A DNA stretch of 64,000 nt from Micromonospora sp. NBC_00421. GTDB taxonomy: Bacteria > Actinomycetota > Actinomycetes > Mycobacteriales > Micromonosporaceae. Below are positions 43,105 through 51,989 of the stretch, piece by piece. How positions within the stretch are numbered: position 1 is the first letter of the stretch; each line of letters begins with the position of its first letter. The stretch covers positions 7,057,001 to 7,121,000 of the forward strand of contig NZ_CP107929.1 in assembly GCF_036017915.1 (NCBI RefSeq), read 5' to 3'. Under the pieces are notes generated by a model. The model ran no database searches. It saw only the letters and a list, made by a program, of their open reading frames with translations, and was not told the origin of the DNA. The position numbers and the translations under genes were made by a program.

Positions 43105-43687
43105 TCGCGACTCCTCACCGGCCAGGCTGCCCCTGGCCCTGAAGATCCTCATCGCCGGCGGTTTCGGCGCCGGCAAGACGACCCTGGTGAGCGCGCTCAG
43201 TGAGGTCCGGCCGTTGCAGACCGAGGAGGTGCTGACCGACGCCGGCATCGGCACCGACGACCTCTCCGGGGTGGAGGGCAAGTCGACCACCACGGTGGCG
43301 ATGGACTTCGGTCGGATCACCATCACCGACGATCTCCAGGTCTACCTGTTCGGCACCCCGGGGCAGGACCGGTTCTGGTTCCTCTGGGACGAGTTGGCCT
43401 TCGGCGCGCTCGGCGCGGTGGTGCTGGCCGACACCCGTCGGCTGGCCGACTGCTTTCCGTCGATCGACTACTTCGAGCAGCGCGGCATCCCGTTCGTGGT
43501 GGGGGTCAACTGCTTCGAGGACACCCGCCGGTTCGGCGTCGACGCGGTCCGGCAGGCGTTGGACATCGAGCCGGAGGTGCCTGTGGTGCTCTGCGACGCC
43601 CGGGACCGGCAGTCCGGCAAGCTGGTGCTGATCTCGCTGGTCGAGCACGTGGCGCGGCAGCGCGGCGAGCCGGTGCCGGTAGGCTGA
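43085..43687 (+). CDS. cvnD: Ras-like small GTPase (CvnD type)
   Basis: 200 residues. P-loop GGFGAGKTTLVSALS at about 20-34, switch region STTTVAMDFG, G3-like LFGTPGQDRFWF, and VGVNCFEDTR in the place of NKxD, as in other CvnD/MglA-like proteins. It overlaps cvnC; GTG 43085 (reading VDYVRSD) is used, and 43094 is possible. The system is expected to relay a membrane signal to gene expression or development. Confidence 0.9.
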   Translation: MDYVRSDRDSSPARLPLALKILIAGGFGAGKTTLVSALSEVRPLQTEEVLTDAGIGTDDLSGVEGKSTTTVAMDFGRITITDDLQVYLFGTPGQDRFWFLWDELAFGALGAVVLADTRRLADCFPSIDYFEQRGIPFVVGVNCFEDTRRFGVDAVRQALDIEPEVPVVLCDARDRQSGKLVLISLVEHVARQRGEPVPVG

Positions 43688-43720
43688 CCGACCCGGTCCG
43701 GTTCGACGGAGGGTGGTGCG

Positions 43721-44752
43721 GTGACGGGCACGATCGTGCACATCGGTGGTTACACGGCGCAGACGGGTGGGCGTGGTGAGGGCATCGTCGCCGCCCGACG
43801 GGATCCGGAGTCGGGGGAGTTGACCCCCCTCGGCACGGTCGCGGTGACCCCGGCACCGTCCTTCCTCGTCCGCCATCCCGACCGGCCGGTGCTCTACGCG
43901 GTCAACGAGCTGCCGGAGGGGCAGGTCAGTGCCTTCGACGTCGATCCCGACGGCGGGCTGACCCCGTTGGGGGTGTGGTCGACCGGGGGTGCCGAGCCGG
44001 CCCACCTGGCGGTCGCCCCCGACGGTGGGCACCTCTTCGTCGCCAACTACGGCGGAGGCAGCGTCGCCGTCCTGCCGTTGGACGGACGCGGGGTGCCGGG
44101 GGAGCGCACCGACCTGGTGGTGCACCAGGGGCACGGCCCGGATCCGGAGCGTCAGGAGCAGGCGCACTGCCACATGGTGTCGCCGGATCCCGGCGCCGGC
44201 CCGCTGCTCGCCGTGGACCTGGGCACCGACTCGGTCTACCGCTACGACCTGGACGTCGGCTCGGGCCGGCTGACGCCGCGGGCGCCCCGGGTGCGGACGG
44301 TCCCCGGTACCGGCCCCCGGCATCTGGCCCGGCACCCCGACGGGCGGCGCTGCTGGCTCGTCGGCGAGCTGGACGCGACGGTGACCGCCTACGAGGTGAC
44401 CGCCGACGGGGTGCTGCACCAGCGGGGTCGGGTGGACGCCAGTGCGCGGGCCGGTCACGTCCAGCCGTCGGAGGTCACCGTCGGGCCGGACGGCCGGTTC
44501 CTCTACGTGGGTAACCGCGGGGTGGGCACGGTGGCGGTCTTCGCCCTCGACGGGGAGCTGCCCCGGCTGGTCGACGAGGTGGCCACCGGCGGGGAGTGGC
44601 CCCGCCACTTCGCGCTGCGCGGGCGGCACCTCTATGTGGCCGACGAGCGGGCCGACATGATCCGGGTGTTTTGGGTCGACCCCGACTCGGGCGTGCCGTC
44701 GCCGGTGTGCGAGCCGTTCCCCACCCCCAGCCCCACCTGCGTACTGCCCTGA
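43721..44752 (+). CDS. Seven-bladed lactonase family protein (6-phosphogluconolactonase-like)
   Basis: 343 residues, beta-propeller of the PF10282 family. Repeats of the type APSFLVRHPDRPVLYAVNEL, AHLAVAPDGGHLFVANYGGG and EVTVGPDGRFLYVGNRGVG mark the blades. E. coli Pgl of this family hydrolyses 6-phosphogluconolactone; others act on carboxymuconolactone, so the substrate is tentative. GTG 43721 follows GGAGGGTGG. It lies 33 bases after cvnD but probably belongs to a different unit. Confidence 0.88.
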   Translation: MTGTIVHIGGYTAQTGGRGEGIVAARRDPESGELTPLGTVAVTPAPSFLVRHPDRPVLYAVNELPEGQVSAFDVDPDGGLTPLGVWSTGGAEPAHLAVAPDGGHLFVANYGGGSVAVLPLDGRGVPGERTDLVVHQGHGPDPERQEQAHCHMVSPDPGAGPLLAVDLGTDSVYRYDLDVGSGRLTPRAPRVRTVPGTGPRHLARHPDGRRCWLVGELDATVTAYEVTADGVLHQRGRVDASARAGHVQPSEVTVGPDGRFLYVGNRGVGTVAVFALDGELPRLVDEVATGGEWPRHFALRGRHLYVADERADMIRVFWVDPDSGVPSPVCEPFPTPSPTCVLP

Positions 44753-44800
44753 TCCCTGGGCTGTCCGGTGTGGTTCAGTGCCACGTCACGAGACTGTTTG

Positions 44801-44847
44801 GTTACGCAGAGTGGGAAAACGGTGATCAACTGTTTCTCCTGCGTAAC
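44801..44847. promoter_or_regulatory. Inverted repeat upstream of the VWA gene
   Basis: GTTACGCAG (44801-44809) with CTGCGTAAC (44839-44847), 29 bases apart, in an AT-richer stretch about 45-90 bases before the start at 44892. ACTGTTT also occurs next to both arms. It may be a regulator site or leader stem. Confidence 0.45.
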
Positions 44848-44891
44848 TTTCGTCCGAACGGTCATGGCAGAAAGCGAACGAGATACGCAAG

Positions 44892-46661
44892 ATGGTCAGC
44901 GTGTCTGGCCGCCATCGCATGCGTTCAACAATCCGTGGAGCGGGCGCCGCCGCGGCGGCGACCGCGCTCGTCGTCGTGGTCGCGGGTTCCTGGGTCGGCT
45001 ACCAGCAGTTGGCGGGACCGTCCTGTTCCGGTGAGATCCAGCTCGGCGTGGCTGCCGCGCCTGAGGTCGCGCCGGCTGTCGAGGCGGCGGCGGCCCAGTG
45101 GATGGCGGACGGGGCCGCTGTCGGCGGGACCTGCATCAAGGTGAACGTCACCGCCTCCGAGCCGGTGGAGGTGGCCGCCGCGGTGGCCAGCAAGCACGGG
45201 GCCAGCCTCGCCGGGGTGGGGCAGGCGAGCGGCACCGCGGTCACCCCCGACGTCTGGATTCCCGACTCGTCGACCTGGCTGCTGCGCCTCAAGAGCGGCG
45301 GCGCCACCGCGTTCGCGCCGGGCAACGGCGCCTCGATCGCCCGCAGCCCGGTCGTGGTGGCCATGCCACAGCCGGTGGCCGCCACCAAGTTCGGCTGGCC
45401 GGACAAGAAGCTCACCTGGAACGACATGCTGCGCGCCGTACGCAGCGACAAGCCCCTGCGGGCCGGCATCGTCGAGCCGACCCAGGACGCCGCCGGGCTC
45501 TCCGGCCTGCTCTCCCTCACCGCCGCCGCCAGCGGCGGCGGTGGCGACGCCCAGCAGGCGACCACGGCCGCCCTGCGGGCACTGGCCACCGGTCGCTCGG
45601 CGCTGCGGCAGGACCTGTTGGCCCGGTTCCCACGCTCCAACGACCCGACGTCCATCGCCAGCGCGCTCGGTGCCGCCGCGCTCTCCGAGGAAGACGTCAT
45701 CGCATACAACAGCACCAAGCCGCCGATCCCGCTGGCCGCGCTCTACCTGGAGCCGTCGCCGATGCCGCTGGACTACCCGTACGCGGTGCTCCCCGGGATC
45801 GACCAGGCCAAGTCGTCGGCCGCGAAGGTGCTCTTCGAACTGCTCACCACGCAGGGCTTCAAGAACCGGCTGGCGGTCCAGTCGCTGCGCGCCCCGGACG
45901 GCAACTGGGGCGACGGCTTCCAGGCGCCACAGGGTGCGCCGAGCCCGGCCGGCGGCGGTACGGCCGTGCCCCCGGCCGGTGGGACCGCCGCGGGCGGCCT
46001 GGACCCGGTGGCCATCGACCGGGCGGTCTCCGGATGGTCGATCGCCACCCAGTCGGGGCGGATGCTCTGCGTCATCGACGTCTCCGGCTCGATGAAGACC
46101 CCGGTCCCGTCGGCCAACAACGCCAGCCGGGAGCAGGTGACCGTGGCGGCGGCCAGCCGGGGCCTGAACCTCTTCGACGACTCCTGGTCGATCGGGCTGT
46201 GGACCTTCTCCACCAAGCTGGTCGGCTCGCGGGACTGGCGGGAGATCGAGCCGATCAACCCGCTGTCCGGCAACCGGGGCAAGTTGGAGCAGGGGCTCGC
46301 CGGCATCCGCCCGTCCAGCGGCGACACCGGCCTGTACGACACCATGCTGGCGGCGTACAAGACCGTCCAGGACGGTTGGGAACCCGGCCGGGTCAACTCG
46401 GTGGTGCTCTTCACCGACGGCAAGAACGAGGACGACGACGGCATCTCCCAACCCGCCCTGATCAGCCGGCTCAAGCAACTCAACGACCCGGAGCGGCCGG
46501 TGCAGGTGGTCGTCATCGGCATTGGTAGCGAGGTCTCCAAGGCCGAACTCCAGTCGATCACCAACGTCACAGGTGGCGGCGCCTTCGTCACCGAGGACCC
46601 GTCCAAGATCGGTGACATCTTCCTGAAGGCCATCGCGTTGCGTCCGAACGCACCTCGCTGA
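44892..46661 (+). CDS. Exported solute-binding-like protein fused to a VWA domain
   Basis: 589 residues. N-terminal anchor (AAAAATALVVVVAGSWVGY), a solute-binding-like domain about 45-360 (LGVAAAPEVAPAVEAAAAQW, PDVWIPDSSTWLLRL), a Gly/Pro-rich linker, and a von Willebrand A domain from about 385 (MIDAS DVSGSMKTP, then SSGDTGLYDTM and LFTDGKNEDDDG). The complete DxSxS...T...D set should bind a metal and a protein ligand outside the membrane. ATG 44892; ATG 44919 is an alternative. The ligand is unknown. Confidence 0.85.
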   Translation: MVSVSGRHRMRSTIRGAGAAAAATALVVVVAGSWVGYQQLAGPSCSGEIQLGVAAAPEVAPAVEAAAAQWMADGAAVGGTCIKVNVTASEPVEVAAAVASKHGASLAGVGQASGTAVTPDVWIPDSSTWLLRLKSGGATAFAPGNGASIARSPVVVAMPQPVAATKFGWPDKKLTWNDMLRAVRSDKPLRAGIVEPTQDAAGLSGLLSLTAAASGGGGDAQQATTAALRALATGRSALRQDLLARFPRSNDPTSIASALGAAALSEEDVIAYNSTKPPIPLAALYLEPSPMPLDYPYAVLPGIDQAKSSAAKVLFELLTTQGFKNRLAVQSLRAPDGNWGDGFQAPQGAPSPAGGGTAVPPAGGTAAGGLDPVAIDRAVSGWSIATQSGRMLCVIDVSGSMKTPVPSANNASREQVTVAAASRGLNLFDDSWSIGLWTFSTKLVGSRDWREIEPINPLSGNRGKLEQGLAGIRPSSGDTGLYDTMLAAYKTVQDGWEPGRVNSVVLFTDGKNEDDDGISQPALISRLKQLNDPERPVQVVVIGIGSEVSKAELQSITNVTGGGAFVTEDPSKIGDIFLKAIALRPNAPR

Positions 46662-46874
46662 GCCCTCACACAGAGCAGAGGAACCCGCCGCGCCGGGCAA
46701 ACCGGTGCAGTGGTGCCCTTTCCGGCTCCGGCCGGGTAGAGAAACTGACGGTAATGCGTCCGAAGCAATCGGTGTACGTCGTTGTAGGGCAGGATGTTGG
46801 GAGCGCCCCGGTGGTGGGCCCGCACCGGTGAACACCAGGCCCGGAAGCGACCAGTGTGATGTGGGGGAGGTTGG
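46662..46874. other. Intergenic region before the sugar transferase
   Basis: 213 bases. No gene; a promoter for the sugar transferase must lie here, but no confident motif was found. Confidence 0.5.
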
Positions 46875-48362
46875 GTGACCCCGGCGACGCTGTCCACGCC
46901 CGTCCGTACTCCGCCGTCGGCGCCAGCTGGCCGATCGGCGGGTACCCGATCCCAGACCAGCCAGCGGGGCTACGTACGCACGCTCGTGGTGCTGGACACC
47001 GCCGTGCTGTCGCTCGCGGTCCTCGCCGGCTACGCCACCCGGTTCGGCGACGCGGTGCCGCGCGGCTCCGAGATCCCGTACGTGGTGGTGGCCCCGGCCC
47101 TGGTGCTCGTCTGGTTGGTCTCGCTCAAGGCGCTGCGCTGCTACGACAACAGGGTGCTCGGCTACGGCGCGGACGAGTACCGGCGGGTCAGCGGGGCCAG
47201 CCTGCGACTCGCCGGCGGGGTCGCGATCGCCGGGTACATCTTCGACGCCGGGGTCTCCCGGGGCTTCCTCGGCATCTCCTTCGCCGTCGGCACGGTCGGC
47301 CTGGTGGTCACCCGGTTCGCCGCCCGTAAGGCGCTGCACCGGGCCCGCTGCCGGGGTGGCGGCTGGTCCCGTCGGGTCCTCGTCGTCGGGGACACCGCGC
47401 ACGTGTTGGAGCTGGTGCACACCCTGCGCCGGGAGCCGTACGCGGGCTACCACGTGGTCGGCGCGTGCATTCCCGACGCGTTGCTCGCCCCGGTGCCGCA
47501 ACGGCTCAGCGACGTGCCCGTGGTCGGCTCCCTGCGGGGCATCCCGGAGGCGGCCACCGCGATCGGCGCGGACACCGTGGCGGTCACCGCGTCCGGCGAG
47601 CTGACCGCGACCCGGCTGCGCCGGCTCGGCTGGCAGTTGGAGGGCACCGGGATCGACCTGGTCGTCGCCCCCGCGCTCACCGACGTGGCAGGTCCACGCA
47701 TCCACACCCGGCCGGTCGCCGGCCTGCCGCTGATCCACGTCGAGGCGCCCGAGTTCCGGGGTGCCCGCAAGCTGGTCAAGGAGTTCGTCGACCGGTCCGC
47801 CGCCGCGGTGGCACTCCTGCTGCTGCTGCCGCTGGTGGCGGTGATCGCGCTGGCCGTCAAGCTGGACAGCCGGGGCCCGGTGCTGTTCCGGCAGACCCGG
47901 GTCGGGCAGGGCGGCCTGGAGTTCGGCGTGCTGAAGTTCCGCACCATGGTGGTCAACGCCGACGCGCTCCTCGCCGAGCTGGCCGTCCGCAACGAGACCA
48001 ACGGGCTGATGTTCAAGATGCGGGACGATCCGAGGGTCACCCGGATCGGGCGGCTGCTGCGCAAATGGTCGCTCGACGAGCTTCCCCAGCTGGTCAACGT
48101 GATGCTCGGCCAGATGAGCCTGGTCGGTCCCCGCCCACCGCTGCCCTCCGAGGTGGCCCGCTACGACGGCGACGTGGCCCGCCGGCTGTTGGTCAAGCCC
48201 GGCATGACCGGCCTCTGGCAGGTCAGTGGCCGGTCCGACCTGAGCTGGGAGGACGGCATCCGGTTGGACCTCTACTACGTGGAGAACTGGTCGCTCGCCG
48301 CCGACCTGACCATCCTGTGGAAGACCTTCGGCGCGGTGCTGCGGGGCCGCGGGGCCTACTGA
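46875..48362 (+). CDS. Polyprenyl glycosylphosphotransferase (WcaJ/CpsE-like)
   Basis: 495 residues. Four to five membrane helices in the first 150 residues, a CoA-binding-like domain (RRVLVVGDTAHVLELVHTL), a fifth helix (AAAVALLLLLPLVAVIALAV) and a cytosolic sugar-transferase domain with KFRTMVVNAD, RKWSLDELPQLVNVMLG, SLVGPRPPLPSEV and KPGMTGLWQVSGRSDLSWED. It links the first sugar-1-phosphate to undecaprenyl phosphate in exopolysaccharide synthesis. GTG start. No other polysaccharide genes are nearby. Confidence 0.93.
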   Translation: MTPATLSTPVRTPPSAPAGRSAGTRSQTSQRGYVRTLVVLDTAVLSLAVLAGYATRFGDAVPRGSEIPYVVVAPALVLVWLVSLKALRCYDNRVLGYGADEYRRVSGASLRLAGGVAIAGYIFDAGVSRGFLGISFAVGTVGLVVTRFAARKALHRARCRGGGWSRRVLVVGDTAHVLELVHTLRREPYAGYHVVGACIPDALLAPVPQRLSDVPVVGSLRGIPEAATAIGADTVAVTASGELTATRLRRLGWQLEGTGIDLVVAPALTDVAGPRIHTRPVAGLPLIHVEAPEFRGARKLVKEFVDRSAAAVALLLLLPLVAVIALAVKLDSRGPVLFRQTRVGQGGLEFGVLKFRTMVVNADALLAELAVRNETNGLMFKMRDDPRVTRIGRLLRKWSLDELPQLVNVMLGQMSLVGPRPPLPSEVARYDGDVARRLLVKPGMTGLWQVSGRSDLSWEDGIRLDLYYVENWSLAADLTILWKTFGAVLRGRGAY

Positions 48363-48370
48363 CCCCGGCC

Positions 48371-48423
48371 GCCGATCCCGGCCCCCGGCATCGGCCCGGC
48401 CCGGCCCGGCCCGGCCCGGCCTA
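48371..48423. terminator. Hairpin and GGCCC repeats between convergent genes
   Basis: GCCGAT-C-CCGG with CCGG-C-ATCGGC (48371-48395) forms a short hairpin with one mismatch, followed by five GGCCC units (about 48393-48420). It may end both convergent transcripts. Confidence 0.55.
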
Positions 48424-48426
48424 GGC

Positions 48427-49560
48427 TCACGGCTGCGGGCCGGTCCAGTCCAGGCAGACCACCACCGCGTCGTCGATCAGGTCGCCGGCGACGAAGGCAC
48501 GCAGGTCGCCGATGAGCGAACGGACCGCGTCCAGCGGCGTCATCGGGCCGGTACGCCGCAGGAAGCGGTCCAGCGCCGCCTCCCCGTAGCGGACCTGCTG
48601 ACCGGTCGCGTCGATCACGCCGTCGCTGAGTACGAAGAGCCGGTCGTCGCGGCGCAGTTCGAAGCGTTGATGCCGGTAGTCGGTGTCCTCGAACATGCCC
48701 AGCGGGAACTGTTTCTCCAGCACCTGCTCGCTGACCTCGCCGTCGCGCAGCAGCACCAGCCGGGGTGACCCGGCGTCCACCGCCGTCAACACGCCGGTGG
48801 CCAGGTCCAGCTCCATCACCAGTGCGGACAGGTGCTGCTCACCCCGGTGCAGGGCGTAGATCGCCTGGTCGGCGAGGGCGACCTGGTCGGCGAGGGCGAG
48901 CCCGCCCCGGCGCGCGTTGCGCAGCGCGTGGGTGGCCAGCGCGGTGAGCATCGAGGCGGCCACCCCCTCGCCGGTGCCGTTGATCGTCGACAGCCACAGC
49001 CGGTCGCCGTCGTCGGACCAGTCGAAGCTGTCCCCGCGCACCGCGTACGCCGGTTCGAGCTGGCCGGCGAGGCGGAACGAGGGACGGTCCCGACTGCGCC
49101 CCGGCAGCAGCTCCCACTGCATCTCGGCGGCCAGGGTGAGCCGGCGGGCCCGGCGGGAGGCCCGGTAGACGTCGGTGCCGGCGGTGACGGCGGCCAGCTC
49201 GTGCCCCAGGGCGGTGGCGATGCGGGCCAGCTCCTCGACGGTCGTCGGGTCGTCGGGCACCGGGGTCAACCGCAGCACCCCGCGCCGTTCACCCCGCATC
49301 CCGACCGGGAACCAGCCGACGCCGTCGGCGCGCACCGGCTGCTGGTGGTCGAAGCAACGCCAGGCCGGGTGCCCCGGGCCGGTCAGCGGCTCCCCGTCGC
49401 CCAGCGGCAGCAGCACCGACAGCCGGTAGTCGACCTGGAACAGCTCCACGCCGGTGATCCGATGGGCCCGCGCCAGCTCGTCGGCGAGCCGGTCCAGCAG
49501 CAGATCTGCCGGCGCCTCGGTCAGCGCCTGTCGGGCCCGGGCCTCGCCGCCGCTCGTCAT
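48427..49560 (-). CDS. SpoIIE-type PP2C phosphatase
   Basis: 377 residues. A GAF-like N-terminal domain (about 20-150) is followed by a PP2C/SpoIIE domain (AAEMQWELLPGRS, VRGDSFDWSDDGDRLWLSTI, LALADQVALADQAIYALHRG, LSDGVIDATGQQVRYG, LIDDAVVVCLDW). The metal-binding Asp of the usual GGDxYD reads as RGDSFDW, so a metal ligand is kept. Such proteins dephosphorylate STAS-domain anti-sigma antagonists. ATG 49560 follows GGAGG. Divergent from a MarR gene. Confidence 0.87.
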   Translation of the reverse strand: MTSGGEARARQALTEAPADLLLDRLADELARAHRITGVELFQVDYRLSVLLPLGDGEPLTGPGHPAWRCFDHQQPVRADGVGWFPVGMRGERRGVLRLTPVPDDPTTVEELARIATALGHELAAVTAGTDVYRASRRARRLTLAAEMQWELLPGRSRDRPSFRLAGQLEPAYAVRGDSFDWSDDGDRLWLSTINGTGEGVAASMLTALATHALRNARRGGLALADQVALADQAIYALHRGEQHLSALVMELDLATGVLTAVDAGSPRLVLLRDGEVSEQVLEKQFPLGMFEDTDYRHQRFELRRDDRLFVLSDGVIDATGQQVRYGEAALDRFLRRTGPMTPLDAVRSLIGDLRAFVAGDLIDDAVVVCLDWTGPQP

Positions 49561-49614
49561 CACGCCTCCTGACAGCGCAGATCCCCTGGTAAGGGGGGTA
49601 GTCTCGGGCCCACC

Positions 49615-50166
49615 ATGGCCGAAGAAATTGGTCCTCGTGGACCAGACATGAGTATGGTCGCCGAGCTGGACGCCGCGGCGGGGGCCCTGCTGTCCGTGTG
49701 GGAGGCGGCCCGGGAGAGCACCACCAGCCGGCTGTCCAGCGCGCAGCTGCGCGCCGTCATGGTGGTCGAACGGCACGACGGGATCAACCTCCGTCGGCTC
49801 GCCGCCCTGCTGGACATGCTGCTCTCCTCGGCGAGCCGGCTCTGTGACCGGTTGGTCGCCGCCGGCATGCTGGAGCGGGAACCGGGCCGGCAGGACCGGC
49901 GGGAGATCGCCCTGCACCTGACCCCGGAGGCGGCTCGCCTCCTCGGCGAGCTGCGTCGGGACCGTCGCCAGCGGCTCGCCGACGTGCTGGCCGAGATGAG
50001 CGGCGAGGGGCGGCAGGCGTTGCTGCACGGGCTGGTGGAGTTCGACCGGGTGGCGCGGGCACGGGAGGGGGCGACCGGTCCGGTGGTCGAGTTCCGGTCG
50101 GCGGCACCCCCGCCGGTGCGGCCCCGGACGTCCCCGGACGGTCCGTCGGTGGTCCGCACGGCCTGA
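49615..50166 (+). CDS. MarR-family regulator
   Basis: 183 residues. Winged helix about 40-110 (SSAQLRAVMVVERHDGINLR, SSASRLCDRLVAAGMLEREP, GRQDRREIALHLTPEA). ATG 49615 has a short leader; ATG 49648 is an alternative. Between them lies the dyad TGGTCC-TCGT-GGACCA (about 49630-49645). If the later ATG is used this would be an operator at the start of the gene. It lies between two SpoIIE-type phosphatase genes and is convergent with the second. No clear ligand. Confidence 0.85.
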   Translation: MAEEIGPRGPDMSMVAELDAAAGALLSVWEAARESTTSRLSSAQLRAVMVVERHDGINLRRLAALLDMLLSSASRLCDRLVAAGMLEREPGRQDRREIALHLTPEAARLLGELRRDRRQRLADVLAEMSGEGRQALLHGLVEFDRVARAREGATGPVVEFRSAAPPPVRPRTSPDGPSVVRTA

Positions 50167-50185
50167 CCCCGCCGCCCGGGTGCGG

Positions 50186-51862
50186 TCAGGCCGGGTACGC
50201 CGCGCGGACGGCCAGCATCGCGATGTCGTCGTGGCTCTCCCCGTCCAGCCACTTGTCGACGAGTTGCCGCAGCCGGTCGATCACGGTGGCCGGTGGCAGC
50301 CCGGCCACCGAGGCGAGCGCCCGGCGCAACCGGTGCTCGCCGAACATCTCGACGCCCGCCGGGCCGCCGCGCGCCTCGGTCACCCCGTCGGTGTACGCCA
50401 GCAGCAGCTCCCCGGGGGCGAGCCGGATCTCCGCCTCGGCGAAGGTCGCCGAGGCGAACGCCCCGATCGGCATCCCGCCCACCCGGACCGCGACGGTGCT
50501 CCCGTCGGCGCGTACCACGATCGGGGACGGGTGCCCGCCACCGGCGATGCGGACCCGTACGCCGCCGTCGGGCTCCGGTTCGGTGGTGCCCAGCAGCAGG
50601 GTGGTGAACTGGCCACGCCGGGCGGTGTCGGGAAAGTCGAACAACGCCCGGTTGAGCAGTGCGACGAGTTCCCGGGGGCGTTGCTCGACCAGCCGCAGGG
50701 TCCGCAACGACTGGCGTACCCGCCCGGTGAGCACGGCCGCGCCGACCCCCTTGCCGCAGACGTCCCCGAGGGCGAACAGCGCACCGGTGGCGGTGGGGAA
50801 GACCTCGTAGAAGTCGCCGCCGATGCGCAGGGTGTCCCCGGCGGCCCGGTAGCCGCCGGCGAGGGTGACCCCCGGCACCGGGGGCAGCCGTGGGGGCAGC
50901 AGGCTCTGCTGGAGCACCCGCGCCAGGTGGGCCTGCGCACCGTAGAGCTCGGCGGCTGCCACCGCCGACCCGGCCCGGGCGGCGAATTCCCTGACCAGCT
51001 CGATGTCGCGTGGGTCGAACCCGGCCCGGCCGGCCCGGCGGACCAGGATCAGCGCGCCGGCCGGTCGGCCGGGGCTGAGTATCGGGCTGACCAGCACGGT
51101 GCCGGGGCGGCCGAAGCTCGCCGGCAGCACGGTGGCCAGGACGGCCGGGTCGGCGTCGAGCCAGGGACCGGGGTCGGTGGGCTCGTCGCCGAGTGCCTCG
51201 ACGAGCCGGGGGACCTCGTCGATCAGCCCCGCACCGCCGGGCACCTCGACCGGGCCGGGTTCGCCGTCGGCGTACCGGAGCCAGCGCGGGAGGTCTCCGC
51301 CGGGCTGCGGCGACCGGTGCACGACAAGCGAGGCGTCCGCCAGGTAGGGCACCGGCAGGGTGACCGCGGCCCGCAGTGTCTGCGCGCGGTCCAGGGACAG
51401 CCCGAGCCGGCTGCCGGCGCGGGCCAGGAACGTGGTGCGGGCACGCTCGGCCAGCAGCGCGTCGGCCCGCGCCTGCTCGTCGGTGACGTCCCGCACGTAC
51501 CAGGCGTGACCACCGGCGGCGAGCCGACGGCCCTCGCCCCGCAGCCGGCGGCCGTGGTGCTCGGTGGCGAACGTCCTGATGCCCTGGGCGACCGCTCGGG
51601 CGAGCGCCGGCACGGCGCCGCAGGCCAGGTCGGTGCCGGGGGTCAGCTCCGGCAGCAGGTGCCCGGCCATCGCGTTGGCCAGGGTGACCCGCCCGGCGTG
51701 GTCGGTGGTGACCACCGCCTCGGCGAGGCCGTCGAGCAGTTCACGGGCGAGCTGCGGGTCGGTCGGCGACGGCTGGTCCGGTGACGGGTCGGCCGGCGTG
51801 CGCGCCGCCCGGGCACCCCCACCCGCCGGGCCGACGGGCCCGTCCCGGTGGGTCGTCGTCAC
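50186..51862 (-). CDS. PAS-GAF-SpoIIE phosphatase
   Basis: 558 residues: disordered start, PAS-like domain (LLDGLAEAVVTTDHAGRVTL), GAF domain about 150-310, and SpoIIE phosphatase to the end with QQSLLPPRLP, GGDFYEVFPTA, ALGDVCGKGVGAAVLTG, AYTDGVTEARG and SHDDIAMLAV. All metal-binding Asp positions are present, so it should be active. It likely controls an anti-sigma system by an internal ligand sensed through PAS/GAF. GTG start. Confidence 0.9.
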   Translation of the reverse strand: MTTTHRDGPVGPAGGGARAARTPADPSPDQPSPTDPQLARELLDGLAEAVVTTDHAGRVTLANAMAGHLLPELTPGTDLACGAVPALARAVAQGIRTFATEHHGRRLRGEGRRLAAGGHAWYVRDVTDEQARADALLAERARTTFLARAGSRLGLSLDRAQTLRAAVTLPVPYLADASLVVHRSPQPGGDLPRWLRYADGEPGPVEVPGGAGLIDEVPRLVEALGDEPTDPGPWLDADPAVLATVLPASFGRPGTVLVSPILSPGRPAGALILVRRAGRAGFDPRDIELVREFAARAGSAVAAAELYGAQAHLARVLQQSLLPPRLPPVPGVTLAGGYRAAGDTLRIGGDFYEVFPTATGALFALGDVCGKGVGAAVLTGRVRQSLRTLRLVEQRPRELVALLNRALFDFPDTARRGQFTTLLLGTTEPEPDGGVRVRIAGGGHPSPIVVRADGSTVAVRVGGMPIGAFASATFAEAEIRLAPGELLLAYTDGVTEARGGPAGVEMFGEHRLRRALASVAGLPPATVIDRLRQLVDKWLDGESHDDIAMLAVRAAYPA

Positions 51863-51989
51863 CGCCGGTCGCCGGGCGCGTCGGCCTGTCGACCTCTGCG
51901 CATGCTGGGAGTGCTCTCCTCGGTAGAAAAATCCTTGCCGCAGGGAAAGCGTACCGAGGTGGGGCGGTGATCGCCCAGCGCGCAGGGGG

